A stretch of 64,000 nucleotides of DNA, taken from positions 1 to 64,000 of the forward strand of contig CANLRQ010000010.1 in NCBI GenBank assembly GCA_947493575.1, read 5' to 3'. Under the pieces are notes generated by a model. The model was not told where the DNA came from and did no database searches. It worked only from the letters and a program-made list of their open reading frames with translations. A program made the position numbers and the translations under genes. This DNA comes from an uncultured Marinomonas sp. GTDB taxonomy: Bacteria; Pseudomonadota; Gammaproteobacteria; Pseudomonadales; Marinomonadaceae. Positions 45,874 to 53,649 of the stretch are shown piece by piece; the stretch's first letter is position 1; each line of letters starts with the position of its first letter.

Positions 45874-46281
45874 ATGTCTCAAGATCAAGACAAAGAGTTA
45901 TTCGAGTTAGCTACTCAAGCAATGGGTAAGGCCTATGTGCCTTACTCTAAGTTTGCTGTAGGTGCAGCTATCCGCACTGTAAACGGTTCAACTTATGCGG
46001 GTTGTAATGTAGAAAATGCATCGTACCCTGAAGGCACTTGTGCTGAAGCGGGTGCCATTGCATCTATGGTATTGGATGGTCAAACAAAAATTGAAAGCAT
46101 TTATGTTATCGGTAAAGGTGATGCTTTAGTCACACCTTGTGGTGGTTGTCGACAGAGGGTTCGTGAGTTCTCAACTGCATCAACGATGATTCATATTTGT
46201 GGGCCTGAAGGCGTTCGAAAATCCATGTTAATGGAAGAGCTTTTGCCCTTTTCATTTGGCCCAGAGAATCTAAAAGAGTAA
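45874..46281 (+). CDS. cdd: Cytidine deaminase
   Basis: 135-residue tetrameric-type cytidine deaminase, which converts cytidine and deoxycytidine to uridine forms. Zinc ligands are C56 (GTCAEAG, with catalytic E58), C89 and C92 (TPCGGCRQ). The substrate-binding N and E lie in GCNVENASYPE. It is in the same transcription unit as the nucleoside transporter, so imported cytidine can be used at once. Confidence 0.95.
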   Translation: MSQDQDKELFELATQAMGKAYVPYSKFAVGAAIRTVNGSTYAGCNVENASYPEGTCAEAGAIASMVLDGQTKIESIYVIGKGDALVTPCGGCRQRVREFSTASTMIHICGPEGVRKSMLMEELLPFSFGPENLKE

Positions 46282-46427
46282 GCGTTAACTCGAGAGGTAA
46301 GTTGTTTTCCTCTCATCTTATTGAGTCAAAATTTGTTTTCAAATCGCCATGGAACCGCGTAAAAACCACAGGGAATAGCCTGTGCTATGAAGTGGGTTAC
46401 TTTTTTGTAGTTAAAAAGGAAGGTGTA

Positions 46428-47243
46428 ATGAAAGCGTATCAGTTAAGTGCAGATTATTTACGTAGTAAAATGGGCCAACGTAAGCCTGAAATAGCGATTA
46501 TTTTAGGCAGTGGCTTAGGGGCTTTAGCGGATTCAATTGAGGATCCTCTGACTATTCCCTATTACGATATCCCCGGTTTTCCATCTTCCACTGTTCATGG
46601 ACATAAAGGACAATTAGTTATAGGAAGGTTGGGAAATCAAGAAGTTGCTTGTATGCAGGGTCGTTTTCATATCTATGAAGGCATTGAGCCTGAAGTTCTG
46701 CAAATCCCATTAAGAGCGTTAAAGTTGATTGGCTGCGAGCGTGTGTTGTTAACCAATGCTGCGGGAAGTTTACATCAAGAAATGGGACCTGGCAGTTTAA
46801 TGTTGATAGAGGACCACATTAATTTTACAGGCATCAACCCATTAACAGGAATGAACGATGATGCAATTGGTCCACGCTTTCAAGATTTGACACAAGCTTA
46901 CGATATTAACATGCGTAATAGCATTCAAGAGGTTGCAGCGAGTATGGATATTCATCTGCATAACGGTGTCTATCTCTGGGCGATTGGCCCGACTTTTGAA
47001 ACACCTGCTGAAATTAATATGTTTCGGATTCTTGGTGCTGATGCGGTTGGTATGAGTACTGTGCCGGAAACGATAGTTGCGCGCCATTGTGGTATGCAAG
47101 TCGCAGCAATCTCTTCTATCACTAACCTAGGTGCCGGTATGTCAGGTAACTCACTTAGTCATGAAGAGACTCTTGACGAGGGACAAAAAGCCGCTCAGCT
47201 GTTAGGTGACTTGATTGTTAAATGGTTGGAGTCTCAAGTATGA
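46428..47243 (+). CDS. Purine nucleoside phosphorylase, trimeric type
   Basis: 271-residue enzyme of the PNP class I family (XapA/PunA-like), which splits purine nucleosides with phosphate into base and ribose 1-phosphate. It shows [11 protein letters not shown], the [10 protein letters not shown] loop, [16 protein letters not shown] and [13 protein letters not shown] start at ATG 46428, which has AAGGAAGG upstream and gives the usual N terminus; the in-frame region before it lacks homology signs. It overlaps deoC by 4 bases. The 146 bases between cdd and this gene may hold an extra promoter, but none is clear. Confidence 0.93.
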   Translation: MKAYQLSADYLRSKMGQRKPEIAIILGSGLGALADSIEDPLTIPYYDIPGFPSSTVHGHKGQLVIGRLGNQEVACMQGRFHIYEGIEPEVLQIPLRALKLIGCERVLLTNAAGSLHQEMGPGSLMLIEDHINFTGINPLTGMNDDAIGPRFQDLTQAYDINMRNSIQEVAASMDIHLHNGVYLWAIGPTFETPAEINMFRILGADAVGMSTVPETIVARHCGMQVAAISSITNLGAGMSGNSLSHEETLDEGQKAAQLLGDLIVKWLESQV

Positions 47244-48031
47244 GCGTATTGTCTATGAGCGATCATGAATTGGCTCGCTTTACGATTAGCCTATTAGACC
47301 TGACCAGTTTAAATGATCAAGACACTGAAGCAGATGTTACTAAATTGTGTGAAAGTGCTGCTCAGGCAGTATCACTTGCTAATATACAAGTAGCTGCATT
47401 ATGCATTTACCCACGGTATATCCCGTGGGCGAAACAGGAGCTGAGTCGCTTAGGTCTTGAGTCGATAAAAATAGCGACGGTCAGTAACTTCCCCCATGGA
47501 AGAGATAATATTGATGCTGCAGTTGCTGAGACTCGTGCCTGTTTAGCATATGGTGCCGATGAAGTTGATGTTGTTTTTCCATATAAAAATTTACTTGCTG
47601 GAGATGAAAGTACCGGCTATGAGTTGGTTCGAGCTTGTAAAGCAGCCTGCGGTTCAAGAGTATTGAAGGTTATTATAGAAACAGGTGAACTGGCCTCTGT
47701 AGATTTAATAGAAAAAGCCTCTGATATTGCGATTAAGGCTGGCGCTGATTTTATTAAAACTTCTACTGGAAAAGTACCAACTAACGCGACTCCTGCTGCA
47801 GCTAAAGTGATGCTTGAAAGCATTCGTAAGTCGAATAAAGTAGTGCACTTTAAACCCGCTGGTGGCGTTAAAACTCTTGAAGAAGCAAAAAAATACTATT
47901 CTCTTGTTGAAGGTATTTTGGGAGAAGAAGCTCTGACACCTCAGCGTTTTCGTTTTGGTGCTAGTTCTTTATTGGCTTCTTTACTGCAAACTATGGGCAA
48001 AAAAATGGATCTTGCCTCTGCATCTTATTAA
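47240..48031 (+). CDS. deoC: Deoxyribose-phosphate aldolase
   Basis: 263-residue class I aldolase that cleaves 2-deoxyribose 5-phosphate to acetaldehyde and glyceraldehyde 3-phosphate. It follows E. coli DeoC closely: [26 protein letters not shown], the lysines in VIIETGEL and [17 protein letters not shown], and [12 protein letters not shown] at the end. The ATG at 47240 overlaps the phosphorylase stop as ATGA. It handles the sugar released from deoxynucleosides. Confidence 0.95.
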   Translation: MSVLSMSDHELARFTISLLDLTSLNDQDTEADVTKLCESAAQAVSLANIQVAALCIYPRYIPWAKQELSRLGLESIKIATVSNFPHGRDNIDAAVAETRACLAYGADEVDVVFPYKNLLAGDESTGYELVRACKAACGSRVLKVIIETGELASVDLIEKASDIAIKAGADFIKTSTGKVPTNATPAAAKVMLESIRKSNKVVHFKPAGGVKTLEEAKKYYSLVEGILGEEALTPQRFRFGASSLLASLLQTMGKKMDLASASY

Positions 48032-48052
48032 CCTTTATTAGGGGGAAGTATT

Positions 48053-49273
48053 ATGTCTAGAGCCATAATATTAATGATGGATTCTTTTGGTGTTGGTGCT
48101 GCTCATGACGCTCATAAGTTTGGTGATCTTGGCTCAAACACATTAGGAAGCATTGCCCAAGCTTGTTTTGATGGTAAAGCGAATGTTGGGCGCAGTGGCG
48201 CTTTAAAGCTACCTAATTTGGAGCGCAAAGGATTGGGACTTCTTACACAATTGAGCTGTGGAAAACTCCCTGCAGGTTTTGATCCATTTATTTCTGTGGA
48301 TGCTTTGTATGGTTATGCACAAGAATTGTCGTCTGGGAAAGACACACCAAGTGGCCATTGGGAACTTGCTGGAGTGCCTGTACTATTTGATTGGGATTAT
48401 TTTCCAAACACTCCAAAGTGTTTTCCATCTCAGTTTATAGCGGAGTTATCAAAGAGAGCAAAACTAGAAGGCGTTTTGGGTGAAAGCCATGCATCGGGTA
48501 CGGAAGTGATCGCTCGTTTAGGAATGCAGCATATTGAAACTGGCTTTCCTATTATTTATACCTCTGCGGATAGTGTGATACAAATCGCGGCACATGAGTT
48601 ACATTTTGGTTTAGATCGATTGATAGATTTAAGTCACATTGCGCGTGATTTATTAGATGAAATGAATATGAATATCGCACGGGTTATTGCTCGACCTTTT
48701 GATGGCGATTCGCCGGAGACCTTTGCTCGAACAGGAAACCGTAAAGATTTGGCCATTCCTCCACCTTCAAAAACGGTATTAAACTTGTTGGAAGAGGCTG
48801 GGGGGAATGTGATTAGTATTGGTAAAATTGCTGATATTTATGCTGACTCTGGAATTACTCATAAGATAAAAGCAAATGGCAACATGGCATTGTTTGATGC
48901 GACTTTAGAAGCCCTTAAAAGTGCACCGGAAAACAGTCTGATTTTTCCTAACTTTGTAGATTTTGATCAAAATTATGGGCATAGGCGAGATGTTAATGGA
49001 TATGCCAAGGCTTTAGAGGCGTTTGATGCCCGCTTACCCGAATTAATCGAATTACTACAAGCTGGGGACCGAGTATATATAACAGCAGATCATGGATGTG
49101 ATCCAACATGGAAAGGTACAGAGCATACGAGAGAGCATGTTCCTGTTATTTGCTTTGGCCCTGAGGTGCAAGGTGGCAGCATTGGAGAGCGTAAAAGCTT
49201 TGCTGACATTGGTCAGAGCATTGCCGTACAATTTAGTTTACCTAAGCTAAATTATGGAGAGAGCTTTTTATAG
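48053..49273 (+). CDS. deoB: Phosphopentomutase
   Basis: 406-residue metalloenzyme of the alkaline phosphatase superfamily that turns (deoxy)ribose 1-phosphate into the 5-phosphate. Metal ligands are in [12 protein letters not shown] near the start, [32 protein letters not shown] near residue 340. GGGGAAG precedes the ATG. Last gene of the nucleoside operon. Its TAG stop directly meets a miniature-element copy. Confidence 0.96.
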   Translation: MSRAIILMMDSFGVGAAHDAHKFGDLGSNTLGSIAQACFDGKANVGRSGALKLPNLERKGLGLLTQLSCGKLPAGFDPFISVDALYGYAQELSSGKDTPSGHWELAGVPVLFDWDYFPNTPKCFPSQFIAELSKRAKLEGVLGESHASGTEVIARLGMQHIETGFPIIYTSADSVIQIAAHELHFGLDRLIDLSHIARDLLDEMNMNIARVIARPFDGDSPETFARTGNRKDLAIPPPSKTVLNLLEEAGGNVISIGKIADIYADSGITHKIKANGNMALFDATLEALKSAPENSLIFPNFVDFDQNYGHRRDVNGYAKALEAFDARLPELIELLQAGDRVYITADHGCDPTWKGTEHTREHVPVICFGPEVQGGSIGERKSFADIGQSIAVQFSLPKLNYGESFL

Positions 49274-49419
49274 CGGCCTTTGCGCGGCTATTACGCATTG
49301 CTAATGCTTTGTTAAAAACAGACTAAAAATGCGCATTTATCACTCATAAACTCCGCTTTTTCGTCTGTTTTTGCCTCGTCTATTTTTACCTTGTTTTATC
49401 ATCGCTCATGACTTCATGC
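49273..49419. repeat. Family 1 miniature element, right end eroded
   Basis: Starts GCGGCCTTTGCGCGGCTATT at the last base of the deoB stop and continues through AAAAACAGAC, ACTCCGCTTTTTCGTCTG and GCTCATGACTTCATGC. It is about 17 bases longer than the copy at 6928-7057, having TATTTTTACCTTG in its right arm. The last bases of the right inverted repeat are missing. It likely also ends the deoB transcript, because the inner arms form a hairpin followed by T5. Confidence 0.7.
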
Positions 49420-49502
49420 TATTTATCTTTGTGTCTAACGAATATTTCAGAACTCTTCTATTTCTTACTTTTCTGCGATTTGACTCAACAGCAATTTTAT
49501 AT

Positions 49503-49569
49503 AGGGAAGGTGTAAATAAGTTCTCTTGCCTTAGTATGTGGATAAAAGCCTGCAATTCACACCTTCCCT
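49503..49569. mobile_element. Miniature element family 2, copy B
   Basis: AGGGAAGGTGT (49503-49513) and ACACCTTCCCT (49559-49569) are perfect 11-bp inverted repeats bounding about 65 bp. The left arm continues AAATAAGTT and then CTCTTGCC, which aligns with copy A at 28919. There is no coding capacity. The remaining part of the 425-base gap (49420-49502, 49570-49698) shows nothing I can support. Confidence 0.6.
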
Positions 49570-49698
49570 AAGTGTTGTAAACACATAGGGGGCAATAATA
49601 AGCGTTTATAAAGTAGAGACTAAATTCATTGGCTCTCTGGTTTCTGCGCTCATTTTCTAAAGATAAAGTAACGAAGGTATTTATCCGCTTTTTGCTAA

Positions 49699-50511
49699 TT
49701 AAGATTTAGTCTCGTTCAAATTCCAGTTATATTCGTAAGTTATCTTACCTGTAAATTGTTCTAGTTGCTCTTTAAGTTTGGGTTTTGCATAGCGTTTTAG
49801 ATGATCAATTAAAGACTTTTCATTGTTGCCAAAATCAACCTGATACCATGAATAAATGGTTGAGAGCTGTAAGCCTTTGTTGGTGATAGTAACGCCTCGA
49901 GGGTGGTTGATATACTGACCCGCGCCTTTTTCTAGAAGACTCTCGGTGTTATCTGCTGTATAAGCCTGAGCAGCTAAGTTAGGACAAGAGTAAGATGCGC
50001 AATTCACTGCGTAATGGATGCGAGCGTCATTATAAATAGGTCGTAAAATACGATGTTCAATATCGTTTAAAGTAAGCTTTTTATCATTAACGGTTAGTAC
50101 TTTCTCATCCCATGGACCAAATGAAAAAAAGCCTTTGCCTAGCTTGGTAATACTTTTTACTGGATAATTTTTCAAAATTATATCGACAGTTTTTGCGTTA
50201 TAAAGGTTTATCCAATAGGCTTTTTGCTGCTCTCTTGTCAGTTTGAAAGGGTCAATAGAGGTCAGTTCATTTAAGTAAGTTCGCAATAATGAATAATCTT
50301 CTGCAGAGACTAAAGAGTATGAAAAAAAGGTTTGTTCATCTGGAGTTGAAACAAGGTAATTATCTAAAATGGTTTGCCATTTTGAATGGGATACAGACAA
50401 AGTAGCTTCATCGGAGAAAGGAAGCCAATGCTCATCCAACTTTTTTGCAGGTGCTGCCCACAAAGAAGAGATAAAGAGAGTGTTAAGAAGCAGTAGCAAG
50501 AGCGGTTTCAT
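49699..50511 (-). CDS. Exported DUF547 protein
   Basis: 270-residue periplasmic protein with a signal peptide (MKPLLLLLLNTLFISSLWA). The rest is a DUF547 domain with the typical QQKAYWINLYNAKTVDIIL, the cysteine pair region VNCASYSCPNLA and the C-terminal VDFGNNEKSLIDHLKRYA. The ANCASxSCP-like site is reminiscent of papain-type folds, but activity is not established for the family. ATG 50511 fits the signal peptide, with AGG upstream; a longer frame would add 13 residues. It lies downstream of mrpG but is separated by about 100 bases. Confidence 0.85.
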   Translation of the reverse strand: MKPLLLLLLNTLFISSLWAAPAKKLDEHWLPFSDEATLSVSHSKWQTILDNYLVSTPDEQTFFSYSLVSAEDYSLLRTYLNELTSIDPFKLTREQQKAYWINLYNAKTVDIILKNYPVKSITKLGKGFFSFGPWDEKVLTVNDKKLTLNDIEHRILRPIYNDARIHYAVNCASYSCPNLAAQAYTADNTESLLEKGAGQYINHPRGVTITNKGLQLSTIYSWYQVDFGNNEKSLIDHLKRYAKPKLKEQLEQFTGKITYEYNWNLNETKS

Positions 50512-50615
50512 GTGATGGCCTTTAAATATTGAATTGCAAGATAAGACCATGCTCTTAGATAAAAGTTCATTACCTTGACCTTATGTTTACACTTAGATCA
50601 AGGTAAGGTGTCTTT

Positions 50616-50993
50616 TTAATCTTCTTTCGCCTCAGAAGGTGGAGGCGTTCTGTCTTTTGCTGTGACTATTAATTCCTGCCCTTGGGTTCTATGAATAGGT
50701 GCTATTTCATGATGGAGCGCAGCTTTAGCAATCATATTTGCTGTAATAGGTGCCGTAATAATCAAAAACAAAGTAATCAACCATTCACTGATAGAAAGAC
50801 TTTCCTGTCGATAAGACTGAATAATACAAGACGCGATCAGGACCCCTGCAATACCTAGAGTGGTTGCCTTAGTGGGAGCGTGTAAGCGCATATAAACATC
50901 GGGTAAGCGAGTTAAACCAATGGAACCTATTAATAAGAATACGCCACCAAAAATGAGTATGGCAGACGCAATTGCTTCTACAAAAAAAATCAT
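50616..50993 (-). CDS. mrpG: Mrp antiporter subunit G
   Basis: 125-residue membrane protein with three hydrophobic segments. FLLIGSIGLTRLPDVYMRLHAPTKATTLG carries the conserved family core. It is part of the Mrp (Mnh/Pha) cation/proton antiporter complex and is last in the operon. The charged C-terminal tail is cytoplasmic. Confidence 0.93.
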   Translation of the reverse strand: MIFFVEAIASAILIFGGVFLLIGSIGLTRLPDVYMRLHAPTKATTLGIAGVLIASCIIQSYRQESLSISEWLITLFLIITAPITANMIAKAALHHEIAPIHRTQGQELIVTAKDRTPPPSEAKED

Positions 50994-51003
50994 ATTTACC
51001 TTC

Positions 51004-51273
51004 TTATTCTATTATGTCGCCACGGAGGAAGTATTTACACAAGGCGGAGGTACTAACAAAACCAAGCATGGCAATGAGTAGTGCTGCTTCAAAGTAAATG
51101 GCGTTTTCAAGGGCGATTCCATACAACAAGATTAACGCTATGCCGTTGATAAACATGGTATCTAAAGCAAGAATCCTATCTGGTAATTTTGGCCCAACCA
51201 GTAATCGATATAAGTTTAATATTAATGAGACACACAAAATGAGCCCTACGATTTGAATTGCTATATCTAGCAT
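51004..51273 (-). CDS. mrpF: Mrp antiporter subunit F
   Basis: 89-residue protein with three membrane segments. The conserved LLVGPKLPDRILALDTMFINGIA region holds the key aspartate (D in PDRILALD). It overlaps mrpE by 7 bases and precedes mrpG by 10. It is required for complex assembly in studied Mrp systems. Confidence 0.93.
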   Translation of the reverse strand: MLDIAIQIVGLILCVSLILNLYRLLVGPKLPDRILALDTMFINGIALILLYGIALENAIYFEAALLIAMLGFVSTSALCKYFLRGDIIE

Positions 51274-51767
51274 CCGAATATCTCCTTCAGTGGTGCTTCA
51301 TAACGAGATTTAACCTCTTGAATTAACTCTTCTGAGTTCTCTAAATGCAATGCATGAATGTAGAGCCATTTTTGATCCTCAGAGATCTCGGCGCTGACGG
51401 TTCCTGGTGTTAGGGATACAGTGCTAGCCAGTAAGGTAATTCCCAGTTCTGATTTAATATCCAATGGTACTGCGACAAACCCCGGTTGCAGTTTTTTTAA
51501 TGGCCCAAGCACTAACAAAGCAACGGAAAAGTTTGCGCTGATAATGTCTTTGAGTACAAGAAAGACATAAGAAATAGCCAGTGTTGGCTTTTGTATTCTC
51601 GGGCGTTCAGTTGTCATACTGCTAACCCCCCAAGGAATAATAATAGATAAGACGGTAGCGAGTAATAAATGCCCTGCTGATAGACTGTTATTTAAGAGCA
51701 GCCAAATAGTAAAGAGAAGAAAGGTATGGAAGGGCATTGGGAAAAAACGAAATTTAGTCGGTTTCAT
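51267..51767 (-). CDS. mrpE: Mrp antiporter subunit E
   Basis: 166-residue subunit with an N-terminal pair of membrane segments and a cytoplasmic C-terminal domain. The conserved LLASTVSLTPGTVSAEISEDQKWLYIHAL is clear (split: LLASTVSLTPGTVS, then AEISEDQKWLYIHAL). It overlaps mrpD and mrpF by a few bases, so translation is coupled. Confidence 0.92.
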   Translation of the reverse strand: MKPTKFRFFPMPFHTFLLFTIWLLLNNSLSAGHLLLATVLSIIIPWGVSSMTTERPRIQKPTLAISYVFLVLKDIISANFSVALLVLGPLKKLQPGFVAVPLDIKSELGITLLASTVSLTPGTVSAEISEDQKWLYIHALHLENSEELIQEVKSRYEAPLKEIFGC

Positions 51768-53275
51768 AATGACTCCTCAGGTAGTAAAGGGTACACAGAG
51801 ACTTCCATATTATGAAGATCAGCAGCGGCTTGTATGACATATTCTGTCATAGGTCCGCCAAACAGAACGAGTAAAGGTGCACCGAATACGAGTAAAGCAA
51901 TCGCAGTAATTTCATAGGGATGCGCTTTTTCCACGGCAGCATTTTTATTATTCGGTGCTTTCCAGAACAGTTTGGATGAAGCTCTTGAAAAAGCAATGAG
52001 TGCAATCAAACTGCTAAAGAGAATCACTGGCCAAACCCATAAACGTGTTGCCATTGTCTCTGCGGAGTTCAATACCATCACCTTCCCAATGAATCCAGAA
52101 AAAGGTGGCATGCCTATGATAGTTAAAGCCAATATGGCAAAGCCAAAACCAATTAACCTTGGTTGAGAAAGTGCCCTTGAATTCACTAGCCTGTCTTCTG
52201 CTTGTCCCCTTTGCTTAGCAATCACATCTGCTAATAGGAATAACCCCGCTGTTACTAATGTACTATGAATAATGTAGTAAAGAGCGCCAGCTATTGCGAG
52301 CTCAGAGTGAAGAGCCGCGGCGACTAATAAAGTGCCTGCTGAGATGACAACTAGGTTGGATGTAAGCACCTTAAGTGTTGGGCTGGCGAGCACTCCCAAT
52401 GAACCTATGGAGATAGTAAGTAATGCTAATGGCCATAACCAATCTGCTGTGAAGTTGGCCAATTCCCCTGCATTGTCCCCAAATATTACGGTGAAAACAC
52501 GAAAAATACTGTAAATACCAACCTTTGTCATAATGGCAAACAAAGCGGCTACGGGAGCACTGGCAGAAGAGTATGTTCTGGAAAGCCAGAATTGTAATGG
52601 TAGCATGGCTGACTTCAGACCGAATACAATCAATAAGAGTAACGCACCAATTTTAGCTATGATGGTTTCACTTTCAGGAAGCTGACTTACTTGTACTGCC
52701 ATGTCGGCAATATTTAACGTCCCTAGTGTGCCATATAAGATACCAAGACCGAATAAAAACAAACTTGATCCAAGGAGGTTAAGCACAACATAGTGGACGG
52801 CTGCTTGGGTTTTGTTTTTACCTCCTGAGTGAATCAGTAAGGCATAAGAAGCAATTAGTAAAACTTCAAAGAAGACGAACAGGTTAAACAAATCGCCAGT
52901 TAAAAACGCACCATTAATCCCCATAATCTGGAATAAAAATAGAGGATGAAAAAACTCACCGCCCTTATCATGGCCTGCACAAGCATAAATCATACAGCAC
53001 AAAGCAAGGAAGCTGGTTAGAAGAACCAGTAAGGAAGACATCTTGTCCGCAACTAGGACGATACCAAACGGTGGTGACCATCCTCCTAGAATATAGAGTT
53101 GAGTGCCTTCATCTATAACCGTAAAAATTTGAATGCTGGCAATAATCGTGAGTATGGCTAGTGTGCTAATAGAGGCGATGCGTAACCACTGAATACGTGA
53201 TGATAAAGGTGGCAATAACATGGCTGATGCAACGAATAAAGGCAGCAGAATAGGGAGAATCGTCCAGTGTTGCAT
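51764..53275 (-). CDS. mrpD: Mrp antiporter subunit D
   Basis: 503-residue membrane protein homologous to NuoM/N proton-pumping subunits, with about 14 hydrophobic segments. It shows FVFFEVLLIASYALLIHSGG, with the essential glutamate in FEV, and LKSAMLPLQFWLSRTYSSAS. In the complex it forms part of the proton path. It sits one base after mrpC. Confidence 0.93.
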   Translation of the reverse strand: MQHWTILPILLPLFVASAMLLPPLSSRIQWLRIASISTLAILTIIASIQIFTVIDEGTQLYILGGWSPPFGIVLVADKMSSLLVLLTSFLALCCMIYACAGHDKGGEFFHPLFLFQIMGINGAFLTGDLFNLFVFFEVLLIASYALLIHSGGKNKTQAAVHYVVLNLLGSSLFLFGLGILYGTLGTLNIADMAVQVSQLPESETIIAKIGALLLLIVFGLKSAMLPLQFWLSRTYSSASAPVAALFAIMTKVGIYSIFRVFTVIFGDNAGELANFTADWLWPLALLTISIGSLGVLASPTLKVLTSNLVVISAGTLLVAAALHSELAIAGALYYIIHSTLVTAGLFLLADVIAKQRGQAEDRLVNSRALSQPRLIGFGFAILALTIIGMPPFSGFIGKVMVLNSAETMATRLWVWPVILFSSLIALIAFSRASSKLFWKAPNNKNAAVEKAHPYEITAIALLVFGAPLLVLFGGPMTEYVIQAAADLHNMEVSVYPLLPEESL

Positions 53276-53276
53276 T

Positions 53277-53648
53277 TTAGTTCATCTCCCCTTTCTTATT
53301 GAGAGCCATAGAGGCTGCTATTTCATTTGGATCTTTTCCATCAACATGATCATTACCTAAATCTGCGCGTGCTCTCATTGCTAGGATAACCACGAATGCA
53401 GTCATAGCGAAGCCAATTACAATAGCGGTTAATACCAGCGCTTGAGGTAGAGGATCTGCATAAACCTCAGATTCACCCAAAATAACGGCACTGTCTATTG
53501 AAAGCCGCCCACTCGCAAAGAGAAATAAGTTTACTGAGTAAGATAGCATGGTAAGACCTAAAACAACGGAGAATGTGCGTCCACGTAGTGTTAAAAAAAT
53601 ACCACACGCGGTAAGCATGCCAACACAAAAAGCGTAAATACCTTCCAT
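53277..53648 (-). CDS. mrpC: Mrp antiporter subunit C
   Basis: 123-residue homologue of NuoK with three membrane segments. MLSYSVNLFLFASG and DPLPQALVLTAIVIGFAMTA are diagnostic. ATG 53648 has AGGAGG upstream, within the end of the mrpAB gene, and starts MEGIYAF; a longer frame would overlap mrpAB. Confidence 0.93.
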   Translation of the reverse strand: MEGIYAFCVGMLTACGIFLTLRGRTFSVVLGLTMLSYSVNLFLFASGRLSIDSAVILGESEVYADPLPQALVLTAIVIGFAMTAFVVILAMRARADLGNDHVDGKDPNEIAASMALNKKGEMN

Positions 53649-53649
53649 A

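Noticed and set aside
46302..46427. N-terminal extension of the purine nucleoside phosphorylase
   Set aside because: The extension lacks family similarity, while ATG 46428 has a strong ribosome site and the usual start.
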